64,000 nucleotides of DNA from Bacillota bacterium. Its GTDB lineage: Bacteria; Bacillota; Clostridia; Christensenellales; Aristaeellaceae. Each line of letters starts with the position of its first letter. The first letter of the stretch is position 1. A program made the translations under genes and the position numbers. The stretch lies in the NCBI GenBank assembly GCA_023413135.1, contig JAEZQK010000001.1, positions 1-64,000 on the forward strand. Reading direction: 5' to 3'. Below the pieces are notes generated by a model. It saw nothing but the letters and a program-made list of their open reading frames with translations, ran no database searches and was not told where the DNA came from. Shown piece after piece: positions 1 through 7,367 of this stretch.

Positions 1-66
1 GCTCTGCTCCGCCCGCCGCGGTAGGTAATGTTTCTCATCGGGCGGAGCAGAGCCCCGCCCCTACGG
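1..66. repeat. Hairpin-forming repeat, cut by window edge
   Basis: Inverted arms GGCTCTGCTCCGCCCG-type (left arm at bases 1-16, right arm near 39-54) are followed by CCCCGCCCCTACGG. The same CCCCTACGG or CCCGCCCTACGG signature recurs near 43.2, 30.9 and 61.6 kb, so this is probably a partial copy of a dispersed palindromic repeat. It lies 3' of the LacI gene and could also act as its transcription stop, although no clean T-run follows on the minus strand. Confidence 0.55.
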
Positions 67-133
67 CGTTGTTTGTTTATTGATTTATCTGCCGGGGATT
101 ATGAAATTCGTAACTTCAGTAGTTGAAAGTCAA

Positions 134-1156
134 CTAGGTCAAATTGCGCACCGTCCCCCCCTTAATGAGGCGCACGGGGAGTGTGACCTCCATAGGCGGC
201 TCCGCCTTCTTTTCCAGGATGTCCAGGAGCATTCTTACGGCATGCTCCGCCTTTCGGGACACGTTTTGGTGAATGGTGGTGAGGCGGGGCCGCAGGATAT
301 GGGCCAGCATGTTGTCATCAAAGCCGGTGACGGAGATATCCCCGGGGACGTTTATACCTTCGTCCATCAGGAAATTTACGGCCTCCGCCGCATAGTAATC
401 GGAGGTGAACACCCAGGCGGTGTCCTTTTTGCCCACGCGGGGAAGCAGTTTTTGAAAATCCTCCCGGCGAAGCTTGCGGTCTTTGGAAATCTGAATGTAA
501 GAATCCTCTCCCCAGGGAATATTGTGGCACTCAAGCGCCTGCCGGTGCCCGGCCAGGCGGTGGGCGTCCACGCCGTAGAGCACAGGCTGGTCCCCCACGT
601 AGGCAATGTGCCGGTGGCCGTTTTTATAAAGGTGCTCGGCCATCATCAGGCCGCCCGCAAAATCATCAAGACCTACGTTGTTGTACTTTTCGCCCCGGTC
701 AAAATAGCAGTCGATGAATACCACGGGCCGCTGGGCGATCTTCATCAGTGCCCGGCATTGGTCCGCCTGCAGGCCCATGATGATGAGCCCGATAGTGTTC
801 CAGGTCTGGGCGATATGGTTGATCTCCTGGGCATTTTGGGCGGCATAGAGCATGGTGAAAAAGCGGCGGGTGCGGATTTCGTTTTCCAGCGCGCCGATCA
901 GCTCGCTCACAAAGGGGTCCTGCAGCGCAAGCTTTTCTTCCCGGTTGGGGTAGTTGGTAATGACGCCAATAATCTCCGAATCGCCCTTGGCCAGCATCCT
1001 GGCGCCCATGTTGGGGATGTAGTGGTACTCCTCCAGCTTTTTCAGGATGCGCTGGGCCATTTCCGGGGACATCTTGTTCAGATGCCCATGGATAACGTTG
1101 GACACCGTGGCGGTGCTTACGTTCAGGCTTTCGGCGATTTCCTTGATGGTGATCAT
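134..1156 (-). CDS. LacI-family transcriptional regulator
   Basis: A 340-residue DNA-binding repressor of the LacI/GalR type. Residues 2-50 hold the N-terminal helix-turn-helix and hinge (TIKEIAESLNVSTATVSNVI, then a Y.PN.GAR.L hinge). The rest is a periplasmic-binding-protein-like sugar-sensing domain (IIGLIIMGLQ near 150, VFIDCYFDRG near 175, ending VRLIKGGTVRNLT). Length and order are normal for the family. The ATG is preceded by a weak purine-rich site (GGGGTGACGGT), and a TATAAT -10 box lies about 40 nt upstream. The effector cannot be read from sequence. No sugar operon is contiguous; the nearest carbohydrate-type gene is the sugar isomerase at 4942. Confidence 0.93.
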   Translation of the reverse strand: MITIKEIAESLNVSTATVSNVIHGHLNKMSPEMAQRILKKLEEYHYIPNMGARMLAKGDSEIIGVITNYPNREEKLALQDPFVSELIGALENEIRTRRFFTMLYAAQNAQEINHIAQTWNTIGLIIMGLQADQCRALMKIAQRPVVFIDCYFDRGEKYNNVGLDDFAGGLMMAEHLYKNGHRHIAYVGDQPVLYGVDAHRLAGHRQALECHNIPWGEDSYIQISKDRKLRREDFQKLLPRVGKKDTAWVFTSDYYAAEAVNFLMDEGINVPGDISVTGFDDNMLAHILRPRLTTIHQNVSRKAEHAVRMLLDILEKKAEPPMEVTLPVRLIKGGTVRNLT

Positions 1157-1192
1157 ACCGTCACCCCTGTTAGGCGTATTTTTTCCGCCGCC

Positions 1193-1247
1193 ATTATACC
1201 ATACAAACGCATAAAGTGTGGCACTTAACCCGCAAACGTGCTACAAT
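1193..1247. promoter_or_regulatory. Divergent promoter region between lacI-type gene and STAS-like gene
   Basis: On the minus strand TATAAT occupies 1193-1198, correctly placed to transcribe the LacI-type gene. On the plus strand TACAAT at 1242-1247 sits about 24 nt before the next start codon. Neither has a strong -35 hexamer, so the exact promoters are inferred. No convincing LacI operator palindrome was seen. Confidence 0.45.
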
Positions 1248-1270
1248 TTGCAAAAGCAGGGAGGGAAACT

Positions 1271-1672
1271 ATGGGAACGCATGCCGGAGAGAAGCTGATT
1301 GTACGGGAGTCCTTTGCCATGTCCTTCGGCGGTGGGAAGATTTTCTTCGTGCAGCTGGACGGCCTTTACGATCACAAGGCGCTGGTGATGGAAAAGTTTG
1401 CGCAGGACATGGAAACTTTGAAAAGGCCCTCCGCCTCTTCCCAGGCGGCGGTTCATTTGAAGGACACCGCCATTGATATGGAAATGGCGCAGAGCATGCT
1501 GCTTCAAATGAACGGTCCCGGGCAGCACCTGCAAAAGGTGGCTGTCGTGGGGCTGGGCTTAAGAGATAAACGCCTTTTTAAGCGTTTGATCCGCAAAATG
1601 GACCCGCCCGCCCGCTATGCTTTAGACTTTTTTGAGGATTATGAGCAGGCGAAAATGTGGCTGGTAAAATGA
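1271..1672 (+). CDS. Small STAS/SpoIIAA-like protein of unknown function
   Basis: A soluble 133-residue protein. The ATG follows a GGGAGGG ribosome site at 5-6 nt. An earlier in-frame ATG at 1238 has no such site. The sequence (FFVQLDGLYDHKALVMEKFAQDM, later QKVAVVGLGLRDKRLFKRLIRKM and a final DYEQAKMWLVK) has the alternating strand/helix pattern and the terminal EQAKxWL signature of STAS-like domains that form a compact alpha/beta fold. There are no membrane segments or catalytic motifs. It stands alone between a divergent LacI gene and a convergent flavodoxin operon, and a shared hairpin terminator follows at once. The STAS assignment rests on pattern only. Confidence 0.7.
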   Translation: MGTHAGEKLIVRESFAMSFGGGKIFFVQLDGLYDHKALVMEKFAQDMETLKRPSASSQAAVHLKDTAIDMEMAQSMLLQMNGPGQHLQKVAVVGLGLRDKRLFKRLIRKMDPPARYALDFFEDYEQAKMWLVK

Positions 1673-1702
1673 AAACCCGCCGGACGTGTGACCGGCGGGT
1701 TT
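1673..1702. terminator. Bidirectional intrinsic terminator
   Basis: A perfect AAACCCGCCGG / CCGGCGGGTTT stem with an 8-nt loop lies between the convergent ends of the STAS-like gene and the flavodoxin operon. A-runs and T-runs on the two sides allow it to act on both strands. Confidence 0.85.
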
Positions 1703-1712
1703 GATGGACATT

Positions 1713-2141
1713 TTAGATTTTTGCAAACCGTTTTCCGAAGGCTTCGCAGATTTTAATTCCTGTTACGCCCGGCGCCTCGTTGAGCACCAGGCCGTCTTCA
1801 AACAGCGTGGCCCCGGCAAAGAGGATATGATCCTGCCAATTGCGCATCCATTCCCCATCTCCCCAGCCAAAGGAGCCGAACAAGCCCACCTTCTTGCCGG
1901 AAAGCATGGGCCTCAGTTCCAGAAAGAAGGGTTCGAACTCCCATTCCTCCAATAGCTCGCCGGTCATGGAGGGGCAGCCCAGCAGGATGCTGTCGTATGC
2001 GGCCACCGCGGCGGCGGTGGTATTGGATACTGAAAACTCGTCCACATGTACCCCTGCGTCCCGCAGGCCTTTTGCAATGGCATCCGCCATAGCATGTGTA
2101 TGGCCGGTGCCGCTCCAATAAGCGATAACCGTTTTGTTCAT
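1713..2141 (-). CDS. Flavodoxin (second copy in operon)
   Basis: A 142-residue FMN-binding electron carrier. Residues 7-15 (YWSGTGHTH) form the phosphate-binding loop of short-chain flavodoxins. The DSILLGCPSMTGE segment near 52 and GLFGSFGWGDGEWM near 88 are the two FMN-isoalloxazine loops. It lies 23 nt after the upstream flavodoxin gene in the same operon and is clearly a paralogue of it, with closely similar loop and C-terminal sequences, so a local duplication is likely. Flavodoxins replace ferredoxin when iron is scarce, which agrees with the metal-box-like operator in front of the operon. The start ATG has a GGAGGAAC site. Confidence 0.95.
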   Translation of the reverse strand: MNKTVIAYWSGTGHTHAMADAIAKGLRDAGVHVDEFSVSNTTAAAVAAYDSILLGCPSMTGELLEEWEFEPFFLELRPMLSGKKVGLFGSFGWGDGEWMRNWQDHILFAGATLFEDGLVLNEAPGVTGIKICEAFGKRFAKI

Positions 2142-2164
2142 GTATGTTCCTCCTTTACATATTC

Positions 2165-2596
2165 TTATCCCGCCTGTGCAAACCGCTTTCCGAAGGCCTC
2201 GCAGGACACAAGGCCCTGCCCGTCAGGTGCTTCATTGATGATCAGCCCGGTTTCAAAGAGATTTGCGCCGGCATCTTTGACCTGATCTTCCCACAAGCGC
2301 ATCCATTCGCCGTCACCCCAGCCGTAGGAGCCGAACAGCGCTACCCGCTTGCCGGACAGCATGGGGGCAAGCCCGGTGAAAAAGGGCTCAAATTCGCTTT
2401 CCTCCAGCACCTCCGCACCCATGGCCGGGCAGCCCAGCAGGATGTTTGCATAGGCCGATACCTTCATTGCATCCGCATCGGATACTGCAAGTACATTAAG
2501 CTCCGTGCCCGCCTCGCGTACACCCTTGGCGATGCTTTCCGCCATTGCTTCCGTATTGCCGGTGCCGCTCCAAAACACCAGAACAGCCTTGTCCAT
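2165..2596 (-). CDS. Flavodoxin (first copy in operon)
   Basis: A 143-residue flavodoxin with FMN phosphate loop FWSGTGNTEAM (8-18), ANILLGCPAMGAE near 52, and ALFGSYGWGDGEWM near 88. The Y and W in the second loop are the usual flavin-stacking positions. It starts about 20 nt after the true end of the DUF3793 gene, which points to one transcript of DUF3793, flavodoxin, flavodoxin. A GGAAGG site precedes the ATG. It is a low-potential one-electron shuttle in the cytoplasm. The partner enzyme is not encoded nearby. Confidence 0.95.
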   Translation of the reverse strand: MDKAVLVFWSGTGNTEAMAESIAKGVREAGTELNVLAVSDADAMKVSAYANILLGCPAMGAEVLEESEFEPFFTGLAPMLSGKRVALFGSYGWGDGEWMRLWEDQVKDAGANLFETGLIINEAPDGQGLVSCEAFGKRFAQAG

Positions 2597-2616
2597 TTTC
2601 TTCTACCTTCCTTGCT

Positions 2617-3175
2617 TTATATTGCGCGGGCAACCTGGTTGAGTGTCATGCCGCTTTTCAAACCCTGCAAACAGGCATAGCGGCAATAGGCATATTGCTC
2701 GAAAAACGCTTTGGCCCTTCCCACGTCGCCATATACCTTCCAGCACGCAGAATTTGCAGCGGGCTCCCTTATGCTTTACAAACCCCGCCACATCCTCCGG
2801 CGGATACCCCAGAAACAGGCCGATCTCATGGGGGAACGATTCGTTTTTTTCCATGCGGCACCCAAGCTGTTCCACCAGTTCCTCCGTATCCTGCCCTTGA
2901 TAGTGAAGCGAATGAAGGAGCGATCTGGAAAGGGGATGGGAGAGATTTTCTTTCAGCAGATCGATGCGGTACAGATAGATCAGCGACGCATCCCACGGGG
3001 TGTGAAATACCTTTGCAGACAAACCCTTTTCCCGCAGCATGTGAAGAATGGCCTGCACTTTCTCCTCCCGGCCTATAAACGCGCTCCGCTTTAGGGAGAA
3101 CATATTCCCCGCCTTCATGCCCATCAGCGTGGGGGCGCAGTGGTATGCCACCAATCGGTCCAAGTCATCTGTCAT
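2617..3175 (-). pseudogene. DUF3793 family protein, frameshifted near the C-terminus
   Basis: The start is ATG at 3175 behind AAAGGAGG (spacing 4-5), giving MTDDLDRLVAYHCAPTLMGM. The frame runs normally through EIGLFLGYPPEDVAGFVKHK and CKFCV, then loses register near base 2740-2750. Read straight on it gives an unrelated tail ending at 2603. Shifted by one base it gives CWKVYGDVGRAKAFFEQY, then CRYACLQGLKSG and MTLNQVARAI with a stop at 2617-2619. That ending is the conserved cysteine-rich terminus I know for DUF3793. The site reads TGCGTGCTGG, so loss of a TG/GT dinucleotide is a simple cause. DUF3793 proteins often sit beside iron-uptake and flavodoxin genes; their function is unknown. A sequencing error is possible. 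Confidence 0.85.
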
Positions 3176-3267
3176 GCGTCCTCCTTTGTGGTTATCCACG
3201 GCTAACTCACGGTAAAAAAATATGCTATTTGTTGGGCAGCGTTTTCCACGTGAGGCATTACATTGAG

Positions 3268-3319
3268 GTTAGCTAAAGCTAACTACTTACATTTTATACA
3301 ATCATTTGCCCTTTGTCAA
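3268..3319 (-). promoter_or_regulatory. Promoter with palindromic operator, probably metal-responsive
   Basis: On the minus strand TTGACA (3314-3319) and TAAAAT (3291-3296) are separated by exactly 17 bp. Immediately downstream, over the expected start of transcription, lies the inverted repeat GTTAGCTAAAGCTAAC (3268-3283, 7-bp arms). A further GGCTAAC half-site is at 3200-3206. The TTAG/CTAA core resembles DtxR/IdeR-class iron or manganese boxes. With flavodoxin and DUF3793 genes downstream, iron repression is a reasonable inference. No regulator gene of this class lies in the window. Confidence 0.7.
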
Positions 3320-3344
3320 GTGGTTGATCCCCCCTAGGGGAGCA

Positions 3345-3368
3345 ACGAGGGGGCCGCAGCCCCCTCGT
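3345..3368. repeat. Strong GC hairpin, possible terminator and dispersed repeat head
   Basis: A 10-bp stem ACGAGGGGGC / GCCCCCTCGT with a short CGCA-type loop is followed by TTTGTAATC. The head (hairpin then TTTGTAATC) is like the start of the repeats at 10776 and 47851, and AAAAGTGC near 3445 recalls their inner part. It lies in the 284-bp gap between the ZIP gene stop and the flavodoxin operon, in which no gene was seen. Confidence 0.5.
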
Positions 3369-3459
3369 TTGTAATCCGAAACCAGCGACAGGCTTTGCCT
3401 GAATATACGGGCTTTGCTATGTAACTTAAACGAGGCGAAGCCAGAAAAGTGCAAGGGGT

Positions 3460-4257
3460 TTATCCCAGCGCCACATCCAGGATCATCATGACCAGGAAGC
3501 CTGCGATCACGCCAATGGTGCCCCAGTTGGAGTGTTCCCCCTCATGGGAACCGGGGATCAATTCGTCGGCCACTACGTAGATCATGGCTCCGGCGGCGAA
3601 GGAAAGCATCCAGGGCATCAACGGTTCCACGCCTCCGGCGATCCAAACGGTAAGCACGCCGAAGATGGGCTCCACGACGCCGGAGAGCATGCCGAAGGAA
3701 AACGCGCGGCTGCGGCTCATGCCTTCCTGCCGAAGCGGCAGGGAAATGGCGGCGCCTTCCGGAAAGTTTTGAATGCCGATGCCCAATGCCAGCGCCATAG
3801 CCGACAGGTAGGACACGGTGCCGTTTTGCTGTGCCGCCAGGGCAAAGGCCAGGCCCACCGCCATGCCTTCGGGAATGTTGTGCAGCGTCACGGCGGAGAA
3901 CAAAAGCGAAGTGCGCTTCATGCCCGAGGGGCGGCCTTCGGGATGCTCGCTGCCTGAGTGCAGATGGGGCGTCAGCGTGTCCAGCCCCAGCAGGAAAAAT
4001 GCGCCGATCAGGAATCCGCCCGCCGCGGGAAGCCATGCGATCTGGTTCTTGGATGCTGCTTCCTCAATGGCGGGGATCAAAAGCGACCATACGGAGGCTG
4101 CAATCATTACCCCGGAGGCAAAGCCAAGGAAAAAGCGTTCCAGATGCCCGCTGATTTGTTTTTTGAAAAAGAATACGAGTGCCGCGCCCAGGCTTGTTAA
4201 AAGAAAAGTAAAACCGGTACCGAGTAGTGCTCCCAGTGTGGGGCTGATCCCCGCCAT
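3460..4257 (-). CDS. ZIP-family divalent metal transporter
   Basis: A 265-residue, eight-helix inner-membrane transporter of the ZIP/GufA type, moving Zn2+, Fe2+ or Mn2+ into the cytoplasm. TM4 carries the family signature HNIPEGMAVGLAFAL (residues ~127-141) and TM5 carries FPEGAAISLPL (~164-174), the histidine, asparagine and two glutamates that form the binuclear metal site. A histidine-containing loop (LTPHLHSGSEHPEG, ~95-108) precedes TM4. The C-terminus VADELIPGSHEG is typical. The ATG has an AAGGAGGGGG site. It is transcribed in the same direction as the neighbouring iron-type operon but separately. Substrate specificity cannot be fixed from sequence. Confidence 0.93.
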   Translation of the reverse strand: MAGISPTLGALLGTGFTFLLTSLGAALVFFFKKQISGHLERFFLGFASGVMIAASVWSLLIPAIEEAASKNQIAWLPAAGGFLIGAFFLLGLDTLTPHLHSGSEHPEGRPSGMKRTSLLFSAVTLHNIPEGMAVGLAFALAAQQNGTVSYLSAMALALGIGIQNFPEGAAISLPLRQEGMSRSRAFSFGMLSGVVEPIFGVLTVWIAGGVEPLMPWMLSFAAGAMIYVVADELIPGSHEGEHSNWGTIGVIAGFLVMMILDVALG

Positions 4258-4390
4258 GAGTCCCCCTCCTTATAAATTGCAAATATGCAGTCATTCTATG
4301 ATATAAACAAAAAGCCAATTAATTTAAACTGGACAGGCTAAAATAACACGCGATTGCAATTCGTTGGGCCGGGGCAGGGCGTGGCAGGCT

Positions 4391-4849
4391 TTACGCATCC
4401 GTATGCTCCAGCAGTTCCAATACCACCTTCAGTTGAGGGTTTGCGTCCAGGTAGGCATAGCGTCCGCCGGGCCAGGCACCCTGTTGCACAAGCTTCATGC
4501 CCATGCCTTCAAGTTTAAGTATCATTTCATCTGTGCCCTTCACCCAGAAGGCGATATGGTGGACGCCTTCCCCCTTTTCGTCCAAATCATGCCGCCAGGT
4601 GCTGGGCTCGTGGTCCGGCTGGATCAGCTCGATTTCAATGGCGTCGCCCACCTTGAAAAAGGCCTGCTTGCACCGGGCGGGTGTAGGCTGGCCCAGGTAC
4701 TCCGTTTTGGCGATCTCTTGTATGGAGCTTTCGCCGATGGTATAATCCATGCCAAGAAGCGCACTGTAGGCATCCGCCGTTTTTTTTAGGTCATGGCACA
4801 GGATGCCGATCTGGGCGCAAATGGTGGTCCCCAAAACACTGTTACCCAT
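4391..4849 (-). CDS. VOC (glyoxalase/epimerase-fold) metalloprotein
   Basis: A 152-residue single-subunit member of the vicinal oxygen chelate superfamily. The start MGNSVLGTTICAQIGILCHD follows GGAGGAATAC; a further upstream ATG lacks a site. The two beta-alpha-beta-beta-beta units are visible: the first begins QIGILCHDLKKTADAYSALL with a candidate metal ligand Gln, the second GVHHIAFWVKGTDEMILKL with the ligand His, and a closing VVLELLE supplies the acidic ligand. Closest in style to methylmalonyl-CoA epimerase-like proteins, but no mutase or carboxylase gene is near. It is divergent from a sugar isomerase, sharing a 92-bp promoter region, so a role in sugar or sugar-acid metabolism is possible. 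Confidence 0.85.
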   Translation of the reverse strand: MGNSVLGTTICAQIGILCHDLKKTADAYSALLGMDYTIGESSIQEIAKTEYLGQPTPARCKQAFFKVGDAIEIELIQPDHEPSTWRHDLDEKGEGVHHIAFWVKGTDEMILKLEGMGMKLVQQGAWPGGRYAYLDANPQLKVVLELLEHTDA

Positions 4850-4890
4850 ATGTATTCCTCCTGCCGCGGCGCGGCCATCCATTTGCGTTC

Positions 4891-4918
4891 ATTGTAGCAC
4901 ATGTCCTGGAAAAATCAA
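4891..4918 (-). promoter_or_regulatory. Promoter of the VOC gene
   Basis: On the minus strand TTGATT (4913-4918), a 16-bp spacer and TACAAT (4891-4896) lie 42 nt before the VOC start codon, inside the 92-bp gap shared with the divergent isomerase gene. Confidence 0.6.
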
Positions 4919-4941
4919 CCGAAGAAAGGGAGGTCTTACAT

Positions 4942-5808
4942 ATGCGGCTTGGAGCACCCGTGTTTGACTGGTCTACCCCGGATGAATGGGCTTTTAACCA
5001 TGTAAGAAAAGGGTTTGGGGCAGCGTATTGGCCTTTGGGCGAAGAAGCAACGCTTAAGGAGGAAGAAGCTTTTTTGGAGGCGGCGCAAAGGCATGGCATT
5101 GTGATCGCGGAAGTGGGCATATGGAACAACCTGCTGGACTGCAACGTTATCCGGCGGGAAGAGAATATACAATACGCCATCCGCCGCCTGCGCACCGCCG
5201 ACCGGGCAGGAGCCCGCTGCTGTGTGAACATCTCCGGCTCGCGAAGCACTTTCTGGGATGGCCCCCATCCCGATAACCTGTCGGAGGAGACATTCCGTCA
5301 GGTAGTGGAGACCACAAAGCGCATCATTGATGAGGCTGCGCCAAAGCGCACGTGTTATACACTGGAACCCATGCCCTGGATGCTTCCCTACGACGTGGAA
5401 AGCCTGCAAAGGCTGATCAAGGCAGTGGACAGGCCGCACTTTGCCGTGCATGTGGATATGTGCAACCTGGTGAACGCCTTCCAAAAGGTATACAGCACCG
5501 GGGAAATGACAAGGGCATTCTTTGATGCTTTCAGGCCCTTGATCCGCTCCATACACGCAAAGGACACCATTTTGCGGGAAGATAGGCTCACTTTGCACAT
5601 TGATGAGGCCATTCCCGGCCGGGGCGTGTTTGATTATGATACGCTGCTTCGGGAGTGCCACAGGCTGGGCGATATTCCCGTCATGGCCGAGCATTTGCAG
5701 ACCCCGGAGGAATACGATGAAGCCACCGGCTTTCTTCTTGACAAAGCGGCATCGCTGGGCATTCCATTTGATCCTATTTCCAAACATAAATGCATCGATA
5801 AACAGTAG
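4942..5808 (+). CDS. Sugar phosphate isomerase/epimerase (xylose-isomerase-like TIM barrel)
   Basis: A 288-residue cytoplasmic TIM-barrel protein of the AP endonuclease family 2 / sugar isomerase group. The metal site can be read in order: Glu in YTLEPMPW (~142), Asp in AVHVDMCNLV (~171), His in IRSIHAKDT (~206) and Glu in IPVMAEHLQTP (~251). The ATG follows a good GGGAGG site. The substrate is not identifiable from sequence; related proteins act on hexuloses, inosose or tagatose-type sugars. It is divergent from the VOC gene and followed by a small palindromic repeat. Confidence 0.88.
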   Translation: MRLGAPVFDWSTPDEWAFNHVRKGFGAAYWPLGEEATLKEEEAFLEAAQRHGIVIAEVGIWNNLLDCNVIRREENIQYAIRRLRTADRAGARCCVNISGSRSTFWDGPHPDNLSEETFRQVVETTKRIIDEAAPKRTCYTLEPMPWMLPYDVESLQRLIKAVDRPHFAVHVDMCNLVNAFQKVYSTGEMTRAFFDAFRPLIRSIHAKDTILREDRLTLHIDEAIPGRGVFDYDTLLRECHRLGDIPVMAEHLQTPEEYDEATGFLLDKAASLGIPFDPISKHKCIDKQ

Positions 5809-5836
5809 CGCATAGAATAAACACAAATTCCACCGA

Positions 5837-5918
5837 CTGTCATCCTGAGGAGCAAAGCGCCGAAGGATCTTTAAGCAACATGAACAACCAAGATCCTTCA
5901 CTTCGTTCAGGATGACAG
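5837..5918. repeat. Palindromic intergenic repeat (GTCATCCTGA type)
   Basis: Outer arms CTGTCATCCTGA and TTCAGGATGACAG and inner arms CGAAGGATCTT / AAGATCCTTCACTTCG form a long imperfect hairpin of 82 bp. TGTCATCCTGAG...AAGGATC is a widely recurring bacterial palindromic repeat as I know it. No second full copy was seen in this window. Confidence 0.75.
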
Positions 5919-5974
5919 CCGGCAGGGTTGGATTCGCTTTCAGAGCGCATGCTCAGGCTGTTCTTGGAGCAGGC

Positions 5975-6079
5975 ATGGGCATGGCCCACGTGAAGGAGCA
6001 GCGGGCGCAGATGACCAACCGGCTGCTTGTGGACTGGGCAAAGGAATGCATTTGCGAGTTGGAGGATCCTGAAAATTGA
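5975..6079 (+). CDS. Possible 34-residue ORF overlapping the next gene
   Basis: Reads MGMAHVKEQRAQMTNRLLVD then WAKECICELEDPEN. A GGAG site lies about 5 nt upstream, and the stop TGA (6077-6079) overlaps the TTG start of the PEBP gene. The same frame is open further upstream (TAGRVGFAFRAHAQAVLGAG) up to the palindromic repeat, so this may be the tail of a gene whose front was removed when the repeat arrived, or a leader peptide coupled to the next gene. I recognise no family. Confidence 0.35.
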   Translation: MGMAHVKEQRAQMTNRLLVDWAKECICELEDPEN

Positions 6080-6669
6080 AGCCAAAGAAAAGGGAAAACG
6101 GGAGGAAGATTATTTTGATCATTGCAATAGGCCTGCTCCTGGCGGGTGCTGCGTTCGTTTTTTACCAGCGTCACGTAAGGGCAGGGATCGCCTATCCTAA
6201 GGAGAACCTTGCCGTCACCAGCACAGCCTTTGAAAACGGCGGCGCGATTCCCAAACGGCATACCGGCAGGGGAGAGGATGTCTCGCCCGAGTTGAGTTTT
6301 GGCCCGCTAAACATAAAGGCCCAATCCATCGCCATCCTCATGGATGATATGGATCACCCCATCGGCGCATACAATCACTGGATCATTTTCGACATCCCCG
6401 CAAGCATGGCCTCTGTGCCGGAGGGAGTGCCCAAGGGCGAGACCGTGGCTTCCCTTGGCAATGCCCTTCAGGGAAGAAGCGATTACGGCGGAAAGCACTA
6501 TTACCGCGGCCCCAAGCCGCCGTTCGGAACGCACAAGTATGTGTTCAGGGTATATGTGCTGGACACTTTTTTGAAGCTTTCGGCAAACACCAACAAGGCC
6601 GCGCTGCTGGATGCTATGGAAGGCCATATCCTGCAGTACGGCACGTTGACGGGTACATTTGGCAATTGA
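6076..6669 (+). CDS. YbhB/YbcL-type PEBP family protein, membrane-anchored
   Basis: A 197-residue protein starting at TTG behind GGAGG (spacing 10). Residues 11-26 (IILIIAIGLLLAGAAF) form one N-terminal transmembrane or uncleaved signal segment, so the rest lies outside the cell. The domain has the PEBP ligand-site hallmarks: ILMDDMDHPIGAYNHWIIFDIP (~90-111, the DxDxP and HW motifs), GRSDYGGKHYYRGPKPPFGTHKYVFRVYVLD (~135-165) and the C-terminal ILQYGTLTGTF. The family binds anionic ligands; its bacterial role is poorly known. Most family members are cytoplasmic or have cleaved signals. Confidence 0.92.
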   Translation: MKPKKRENGRKIILIIAIGLLLAGAAFVFYQRHVRAGIAYPKENLAVTSTAFENGGAIPKRHTGRGEDVSPELSFGPLNIKAQSIAILMDDMDHPIGAYNHWIIFDIPASMASVPEGVPKGETVASLGNALQGRSDYGGKHYYRGPKPPFGTHKYVFRVYVLDTFLKLSANTNKAALLDAMEGHILQYGTLTGTFGN

Positions 6670-6675
6670 TGCATT

Positions 6676-7203
6676 TTAGCTATGCCGGTTGTACCATGCC
6701 CGCTGCCCAAAGGGCAGCCTGTCGTTCTGCCTGCCCTTTTCCTCGGGAACACCTACCGGCAGGATCACCGATACCGTCATATTCTGCCCTTTGGGTACAT
6801 TGAGCAGCGCCCCGATCTTTTCGGCAATGCCTCTGGAGCGCAGCACGCCGTCGAGCCATACGGACGCATACCCAAGCCCGGTGATGGCCAGCAGCATATT
6901 TTGAACCGCCGCGGAATAGTCCTGCACCTCAAAGCCCATGCCCCGGTAGGTGGGCTCGCCTTTGCTGATGACCGCGATAATGGCTGGGGCCGTCTGCACG
7001 GCGGCCATGGAAATCAACTGGCGTATTTCCATAAGTATCGCGGGATCGTCCACTATGGCAAAATGAGTGGTCTGGGCGTTGCAGCCCGAAGGCGCCATGA
7101 TGCCAGCTTCAACGATCCTGTTCAGGTCTTCCCTGGGCACGGGCGTATCCTTGAAATCGCCCCTATAGCTGTGGCGCTCGGCGAATGCTTCAAATAAATC
7201 CAT
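6676..7203 (-). CDS. Nitroreductase-family FMN oxidoreductase
   Basis: A 175-residue flavoprotein predicted to reduce nitro or quinone-type substrates with NAD(P)H as a cytoplasmic dimer. RHSYRGDFKDTPVPREDLNRI (10-30) is the N-terminal FMN-phosphate segment (usual R-S-x-R), AGIMAPSGCNAQTTHFAIVDD (~33-53) is the second contact, and the central YSAAVQNMLLAITGLGYASVWL helix and C-terminal VSVILPVGVPEEKGR follow. The start at 7203 has GGGAGGG at 6 nt. An ATG 30 nt upstream has no site. It converges on the PEBP gene with only 6 nt between the stops. Confidence 0.92.
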   Translation of the reverse strand: MDLFEAFAERHSYRGDFKDTPVPREDLNRIVEAGIMAPSGCNAQTTHFAIVDDPAILMEIRQLISMAAVQTAPAIIAVISKGEPTYRGMGFEVQDYSAAVQNMLLAITGLGYASVWLDGVLRSRGIAEKIGALLNVPKGQNMTVSVILPVGVPEEKGRQNDRLPFGQRAWYNRHS

Positions 7204-7288
7204 ATTGACCCTCCCATGCGGTTTTACTTGCATACATCATACCACGGACGGAAAAATGTGCCAAGCATGGAGATGCGCATGGAAATAG

Positions 7289-7326
7289 GCGGGGAGGGAG
7301 ATTTTTGAAAAAATCTCCCTCCCCGC
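7289..7326. terminator. Strong hairpin with A/T inner stem
   Basis: A near-perfect stem GCGGGGAGGGAGATTTTT / AAAAATCTCCCTCCCCGC encloses a minimal loop. It lies downstream, on the minus strand, of the YwaF-like gene and beyond the neighbouring MITE-like element, so it may end that transcript. It may also be part of the repeat cluster. Confidence 0.5.
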
Positions 7327-7367
7327 GTCCTTCCCGAAAAACTTTTATGGGGACCATATAGAATGTT

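Noticed and set aside
80..1228. 382-codon open frame on the plus strand opposite the LacI gene
   Set aside because: It is the antisense reading of a clear LacI gene; no ribosome site and no recognisable domains.
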